Source: FEB-10 sp963710645
Lineage (GTDB): Bacteria; Acidobacteriota; Thermoanaerobaculia; Thermoanaerobaculales; Sulfomarinibacteraceae
Assembly: GCA_963710645.1 (NCBI GenBank)
Contig: CAVQBD010000009.1
Location: 1,674,001-1,738,000 of the forward strand
Direction of reading: 5' to 3'
DNA length: 64,000 nt
The notes below the pieces were generated by a model, which did not search any database, was not told where the DNA came from, and saw only the letters and a program-made list of their open reading frames with translations. Each line of letters opens with the position of its first letter. The first letter of the stretch is position 1. This document shows, one piece after another, positions 59,906-64,000 of this stretch. The translations under genes and the position numbers were made by a program.

Positions 59906-62281
59906 TCAGGTTTTTTCCCCAGCCTGCGTGGAACGCACCATGGCCTCCGTCGCCTCGAGCTCTTCCGCCTCTTTTTCGCGGCCCTGCTCGCGCAGGAAGC
60001 CTGCGAACTCCTCGACCACCATGATCCGATTCGGATTGTCCGGCACCACGGTCGCGCTGAAGATGGCGAGGCTGCGGCGGAAGAGCTGCTCCGCCTCACT
60101 GGTCCGGCCGAGCTGCCGGTTGATGCGGGCCAGGTTGTGGAGACTGGTGCCGACGGAGGGGTGGTCGGGACCCAGGGCCTTCTCCCGGATCGCCAACGCT
60201 TCGAGGCACATGGCCTCGGCCTCCTCGAGTCGGCCCAGATAAATGTACACGCCTCCGAGGTTGTCGAGGGCGCGGGCGACGCTCGGATGGTCGGCACCCA
60301 AAGAGCTTCGGCGGAGTTCTATTGACCTGAGGTGCGGCGGCACCGCCTCTTCGAATCGACCCATTTCCGCGTACAGGTTCGCGAGGTTCCCCAAAGTGAA
60401 GGCGAGGGCGGGATGGTCCTCGCCGAGAACTCTTTCTTTGATCTCCAGCGTGTGTCGAAACAACGCCTCCGATTCCTCGAACTGACCGAGCATCTTGAGA
60501 TCAATGGCGAGGTTATTTCGAGCCTCGCAGGTTTTGGGGTGATCCTCTCCGAGCTCCTTCTCCAGGATGGCCAACACGCTTCGGAAAATGGGCTCTGCTT
60601 CTTCCACCCGGCCCTGCCTGGCCATGAGGATCGCCATGGTGGCCAAACCGTTCGCCGTGAAGACGTGATCCGGCCCAACCTCGGCCTCGTAGATGGCTTG
60701 GGCTCGTTGCACGAATGAGGTGGCCTCATCGAGTCTGCCGGTACGTTGGCTCAGGTTGCTGAGGTTGAGCAGGGTGTGGGCCACCTCGATGCTCTCCGGA
60801 CCGAGGGCACGCTCGCGCAGCTCCAACGCCCGGGTGAGAAGTGTCTCGGCCTTGCCGAGATCTCCTGCGCTGAGGTTGGTGGCCCCGAGGTCGTTGAGGG
60901 CTGCGGCCACCTCGGGGTGTTCCTCGCCGAGCTCCGTTGTGCGGATCTTGATGGCCTCCTCGAGAAACGGGATCGCCTCGGCCCAGAGGCCCATCGCCCG
61001 GTAGACCTTGGCGATGGTCATGAGCAGAACCGCGCGAGTCAGGGGTTGTTCCTCGAGTTCTCCTGAGATGCGCTCGGCGCCACGCTGCAGTATTTCCTCC
61101 GCGCTCGAAGATGCGCCCCGCGCTTGCTCTGGGTTCGACTCCTCGAAGAGACCCACCAGAAAATCCGACACCTCCTGGGCCGCCATGGCCTCCCGGTTGG
61201 CCCGTTCCGCCTCCCGGGACGCACGCACCGACTGGAGCGTCATCCCGCCGGCAAGCACGGCAAGGGCGAGCCACACGGCGGCCACCAAAGCCCTCCTGCG
61301 TCTTCGTTTCGGCCGGTCGATGATGGATTGCAGCTGGGCCAGGGCGTCCACCGAGGAGGGGCGCGCCCCGGGAGCAAGAGTCTTGAGGCGTTCGATCAAC
61401 GCCGTCAGGTCGGCCGGGAGCCCGGTGACAGGAAGCGTTTGGCCCTCGGCCGTCTTGAGGATAAGTCCCCTCGCACCTATGCCGCGGTCCAAGGGAGGTG
61501 ACCCGGTGAACAGCTCCTGCAGGATCAGACCCGCCGAGTACATGTCGCTAGCGGCGGTGGCCGGCTCGGCCCGCGCCTGCTCCGGGCTCATGTAGCCCAG
61601 AGTGCCGATGAGCGTTCCACGGGTCGTCTTCACCTGGGTCGACATCGCGTGGTCCGAGTCTCGCGCCCGATCCTCTGAGTCGGCCTGGGACTCGAGCTCG
61701 GTGAGGTTGATGGTGGGCGCCTGCGAGAACACAGCCGCGTCCTCGTCCACCGATCGCGCCAGCCCGAAGTCCAGGACCGCGATCTCGCCGTCGGGCTTGA
61801 CCATGATGTTCTCGGGCTTCAGGTCGCGGTGGATCACACCCTGGCCGTGCACCGCCACCAGGACCTCGAGCAGCTGGCGGGCGATGCTCAGCTTTTGCCA
61901 TTCGGAAAGCTGCGTCTTCATGGCCGCGCGCAGGTTTCTTCCCGGCACCAGCTCGAGCACCAGAAAATCGCTGCCCTCGCTCTCGATGAACTCGTGCACC
62001 GTGCAGATGTTGCGGTGGTTGATCTGGGACAGGATCCGCGCTTCGCGAAGGAAACGGGCCTTGGCCTCGTCGTGCAAGCGGTGATCGCCGTGGATCGCCT
62101 TCACCGCGACCTTGCGGTTGAGGGTCTCGTCCTTGCCGACGTAGACCGTACCCATGCCGCCCCGGCCGAGCACATCGATGATCCGGATGCGCCCCACCGA
62201 CTCGCCGACAAGGTCCGCCGCGCAGGATCTCACTTTTTCAATGATACTCGAGAAGGTGTCAACCGGACGTGGCCCATTCAT
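59906..62281 (-). CDS. Ser/Thr protein kinase with kinesin-light-chain-type TPR domain
   Basis: A 791-residue membrane kinase. Kinase domain (about 31-300): glycine loop LGRGGMGTVYVG, Lys in RKVAVKAIHG, catalytic HRDLKPENIM and DFGLARS, then GTLGYMSPEQ. One transmembrane helix follows (RRRALVAAVWLALAVLAGGM, about 331-350). The outside part has about ten TPRs with a 42-residue period (EEAEPIFRSVLAILEKELG, EDHPALAFTLGNLANLYAEM). Typical one-component acidobacterial Hanks kinase in which an external TPR domain senses a protein. Targets unknown. Confidence 0.93.
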   Translation of the reverse strand: MNGPRPVDTFSSIIEKVRSCAADLVGESVGRIRIIDVLGRGGMGTVYVGKDETLNRKVAVKAIHGDHRLHDEAKARFLREARILSQINHRNICTVHEFIESEGSDFLVLELVPGRNLRAAMKTQLSEWQKLSIARQLLEVLVAVHGQGVIHRDLKPENIMVKPDGEIAVLDFGLARSVDEDAAVFSQAPTINLTELESQADSEDRARDSDHAMSTQVKTTRGTLIGTLGYMSPEQARAEPATAASDMYSAGLILQELFTGSPPLDRGIGARGLILKTAEGQTLPVTGLPADLTALIERLKTLAPGARPSSVDALAQLQSIIDRPKRRRRRALVAAVWLALAVLAGGMTLQSVRASREAERANREAMAAQEVSDFLVGLFEESNPEQARGASSSAEEILQRGAERISGELEEQPLTRAVLLMTIAKVYRAMGLWAEAIPFLEEAIKIRTTELGEEHPEVAAALNDLGATNLSAGDLGKAETLLTRALELRERALGPESIEVAHTLLNLSNLSQRTGRLDEATSFVQRAQAIYEAEVGPDHVFTANGLATMAILMARQGRVEEAEPIFRSVLAILEKELGEDHPKTCEARNNLAIDLKMLGQFEESEALFRHTLEIKERVLGEDHPALAFTLGNLANLYAEMGRFEEAVPPHLRSIELRRSSLGADHPSVARALDNLGGVYIYLGRLEEAEAMCLEALAIREKALGPDHPSVGTSLHNLARINRQLGRTSEAEQLFRRSLAIFSATVVPDNPNRIMVVEEFAGFLREQGREKEAEELEATEAMVRSTQAGEKT

Positions 62282-62335
62282 TCAACAGAATTCGCCCCAG
62301 ATCGGCTGTGACGATGGCACGCGGAGTCGCCGACC

Positions 62336-62845
62336 TCACCTGGGTTTCGAAAACACGACCCCGCGCTGCTCGAGGACTCCCAGGATCCGCTCCAAGTCTC
62401 TCCTCTCCACATGGACCTCGCCGGAAAACCGGTCGGAGAGGTGGACATTCCAAAATCGACGGAGAGGGCTCGTCTTGGCCATCGTTTTGAAGTACTTGAA
62501 TCCGTGCTTCATCGGGACGACTCGGCTCAGCTGATCCCAGTGGAAGACATCCTTGAACTGGCCAGGGTTCTTCTTTTTGATGGATCGTTTTTCGATCCCG
62601 AGATCCGTCAACTGATACTCGACTTTCTCCAGGACGCTCGGGGTGGCTGCGCCAACGGCGCCCAACGCTGCGATGACCAGTGCCTTCACCGCCTCTGTCG
62701 AGTCAAAGATGAAATAAGCCATTGCGATGAAGGCCGCGGCGACTGCAGCAAGGTAGGCCACCACGACCGGTGGAGCCTTGCGTGCCGACCAGCGCTCCAG
62801 GACCTCCGAAGCGTCGCGGTTCGTGGCTGACGCGCCACCCTCCAT
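62336..62845 (-). CDS. Small membrane protein with PH-like domain
   Basis: 169 residues from ATG 62845, preceded by GAGAGGGGAC. Two hydrophobic segments (about 27-47, VVVAYLAAVAAAFIAMAYFI, and 52-70). A basic C-terminal domain follows (YQLTDLGIEKRSIKKKNPGQ, VVPMKHGFKYFKTM, SGEVHVERRDLERILGVLEQ), which looks like a bacterial PH domain. It precedes the Ser/Thr kinase on the same strand by 54 bp, so co-expression is likely. Function unknown. Confidence 0.75.
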   Translation of the reverse strand: MEGGASATNRDASEVLERWSARKAPPVVVAYLAAVAAAFIAMAYFIFDSTEAVKALVIAALGAVGAATPSVLEKVEYQLTDLGIEKRSIKKKNPGQFKDVFHWDQLSRVVPMKHGFKYFKTMAKTSPLRRFWNVHLSDRFSGEVHVERRDLERILGVLEQRGVVFSKPR

Positions 62846-63146
62846 TGTCCCCTCTCCCATTTTGAGCCTGTCAACCAGATACTATCATCGTCCTTCCGGG
62901 TGAGGGTGAGGGGGCCCGTGCCCGAAAAAAACACACAGGTATGTTACGTCGAGGTTGAGATTGACGGAAAACAGGGGCAGCAGCGCCAACGGCTGCCCAT
63001 GTGGAACCCGATGCACCCAACGGCGGGCAGGCCCTCGAGGTGGGATCGGTCTTCACCGCAACCTGGCCCGCTCATTCACCAGGTTTTGTTCGCGCTTCCC
63101 GAAGATGGCGCACAGCTTCGTCCACCGTACCAGGGATAGGACAGGG
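62846..63146. other. Intergenic region, nothing recognised
   Basis: About 300 bp. Short open frames on both strands lack RBSs and sensible composition. No hairpin or operator was recognised. Confidence 0.5.
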
Positions 63147-63842
63147 TCAGTCCTTCGCCCGGGCGAAAAGCGCTTCGGCGTGGCAGCGAGCGGTGTCTAT
63201 GAGTGGTACCGGAAGATCGTCGGCCGTGAGCACGAGGGGAATCTCGGTGCAGCCGAGGATGACCGCGTCGAGACCATTGTCTTCAATGTGGCGGCGGCAG
63301 ATCTCCAGATAGGTTTCGCGCAGCTCGGGCGTGACCTTGCCCGTTGCGAGGTCCTCGTAGATCGACCGGTTGATGAAGCGGCGTTCTTCTTCGTTGGGAG
63401 TCACGATGTCGATCCCTCCGGCCGCGAACGCTTCCGGGTACATTGGCCCCTCCATCGTGGCCTTGGTGCCGAGCAGGAGGGCGCGCCGCACGCCGACTTC
63501 ACGGGCCCGCTCCATGGTGGCGTCGACAATGTTGACCAGGGGCAGAGTGGTCCGTGATTGAATCCGATCGAAGAAGATGTGCGGTGTGTTGGCGGTCAGT
63601 CCCCCCACCTCGGCGCCGGCCCCGCGCAGCCTCTCCAACACGTCGGCCAGAAGTTCAACCACCCGGTTTTCATCGCCCACGTCCTGATGGCCGACCATCT
63701 CGGCGAGGTCGATGCTGTAGATCAGCACGACAGGGTTGTGCAACGGGTTGTCCCAGCTCTGTCGGCCGAGATTGATGATCATCCGGTAGTAGGCCGAGGT
63801 GGACTCCGGCGTCATGCCGCCAACCAGACCGATCTTCTTCAT
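63147..63842 (-). CDS. Aspartate/glutamate racemase family protein with altered catalytic residue
   Basis: 231 residues from ATG 63842 behind AGGGTGAGG. Family landmarks: KKIGLVGGMTPESTSAYYRM, GLTANTPHIFFD and ILGCTEIPLVL. The second catalytic Cys is present in GCTE. The first position, directly before the conserved NT, is Ala here, whereas characterised racemases have Cys or (E. coli YgeA) Thr. Racemase activity may therefore be changed or lost. Cytoplasmic. It follows a partial SnoaL/NTF2-like gene on the same strand. Confidence 0.88.
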   Translation of the reverse strand: MKKIGLVGGMTPESTSAYYRMIINLGRQSWDNPLHNPVVLIYSIDLAEMVGHQDVGDENRVVELLADVLERLRGAGAEVGGLTANTPHIFFDRIQSRTTLPLVNIVDATMERAREVGVRRALLLGTKATMEGPMYPEAFAAGGIDIVTPNEEERRFINRSIYEDLATGKVTPELRETYLEICRRHIEDNGLDAVILGCTEIPLVLTADDLPVPLIDTARCHAEALFARAKD

Positions 63843-63871
63843 CGCCTCACCCTTTCGCTGCGGACCGTTCC

Positions 63872-64000
63872 CTATTCTGACACCTCGGCTTCGTCCAAGG
63901 TGCCGGTGTCGCGGTCGGCAGCGAAGGAGAAGTGCATTTGCACGATCAGCCACCGCCCCTCACGTTTCTCCAATACGCCGGTCCAGCGGGTGTCCTTCCA
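63872..64000 (-). CDS. NTF2-like (SnoaL/DUF4440-type) protein, C-terminal part
   Basis: The last 42 codons of a gene that enters from the window edge: RWTGVLEKREGRWLIVQMHF is the characteristic C-terminal strand pair of NTF2-like proteins, followed by SFAADRDTGTLDEAEVSE and stop. Too short to say whether it is an enzyme or a ligand-binding domain. Confidence 0.7.
   Translation of the reverse strand, partial: WKDTRWTGVLEKREGRWLIVQMHFSFAADRDTGTLDEAEVSE

Noticed and set aside
62900..63139. Plus-strand open frame upstream of the racemase-like gene.
   Set aside because: No RBS; composition after the first 30 residues is random, and the frame is antisense to nothing conserved.
1..64000. Search for defence islands, CRISPR, prophage, biosynthetic cluster, tRNA or rRNA.
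   Set aside because: No spaced repeats, nuclease/helicase sets, integrases, modular synthases or tRNA-like cloverleafs were recognised by reading; a tool-based scan could still find small ncRNAs.

Overview
The window is GC-rich bacterial chromosome with no rRNA, tRNA, CRISPR array, phage module or intact insertion sequence that I could find. The gene set suggests an Acidobacteriota member, perhaps close to Thermoanaerobaculia. It includes sulfatase-fold lipoproteins fused to TPRs, a CadC-like winged-helix/TPR regulator, a Ser/Thr kinase with kinesin-light-chain-type TPRs, and secreted proteins ending in recurrent short tails (VPV[DE]L..E, GFexGDxxxW, DNxTxDP). The lineage call is an inference from gene content only.

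Layout. 1-2.9 kb: an SPFH membrane protein overlapping a small Arc-like gene that leaves the window, a nested palindromic operator, and a TPR lipoprotein. 3-9.3 kb: a sigma-54 activator with a Cys-bearing PAS domain, divergent from a sigma-54-type operon. The operon encodes a 62-aa Cys protein, a stand-alone cyclic-nucleotide-binding protein, an Fe-S/FAD/FMN ene-reductase-like enzyme, UspA, a 106-aa protein and possibly a radical SAM enzyme. 9.3-21.4 kb: a nonsense-interrupted class II amidotransferase, a Fur-box-preceded secreted FGE-domain protein, an FAD oxidase, a heptamer repeat array, a secreted beta-propeller, a CadC-like regulator, Fe-superoxide dismutase and a small secreted protein. 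21.5-35 kb: three sulfatase-fold/TPR lipoproteins, a lipoprotein oligopeptidase, two secreted proteins and a parvulin protein. 35-46.5 kb: monomeric isocitrate dehydrogenase, an unknown coiled-coil protein divergent from two tandem PPK2 kinases, a PD40 propeller, an aldehyde dehydrogenase/Fe-alcohol dehydrogenase fusion divergent from a Zn-alcohol dehydrogenase, and a UPF0316 membrane protein. 46.8-64 kb: secreted proteins, a CocE-type hydrolase, a lipoprotein-like SDR, a frameshifted dimethylglycine/sarcosine dehydrogenase, a TolB/BACON protein, a broken MFS transporter abutting an outer-membrane-protein remnant, a TPR kinase and an Asp/Glu-racemase-like protein.

The best candidate for a coherent, little-described system is the sigma-54 operon at 4.4-8.2 kb. 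A redox-type PAS-Cys activator, a 23-bp palindrome about 100 bp upstream of a -24/-12 promoter, a cyclic-nucleotide receptor without a DNA-binding domain, an Fe-S flavoenzyme and UspA together look like a redox/energy-stress response. A second theme is the trio of sulfatase-fold/TPR lipoproteins with Thr in place of the formylglycine Cys/Ser. A third is decay: two places (about 31.29 kb and 59.6 kb) where two divergent genes have both lost their 5' ends, plus several frameshifted or nonsense-interrupted genes. These may be real recent deletions and decay, or assembly error.
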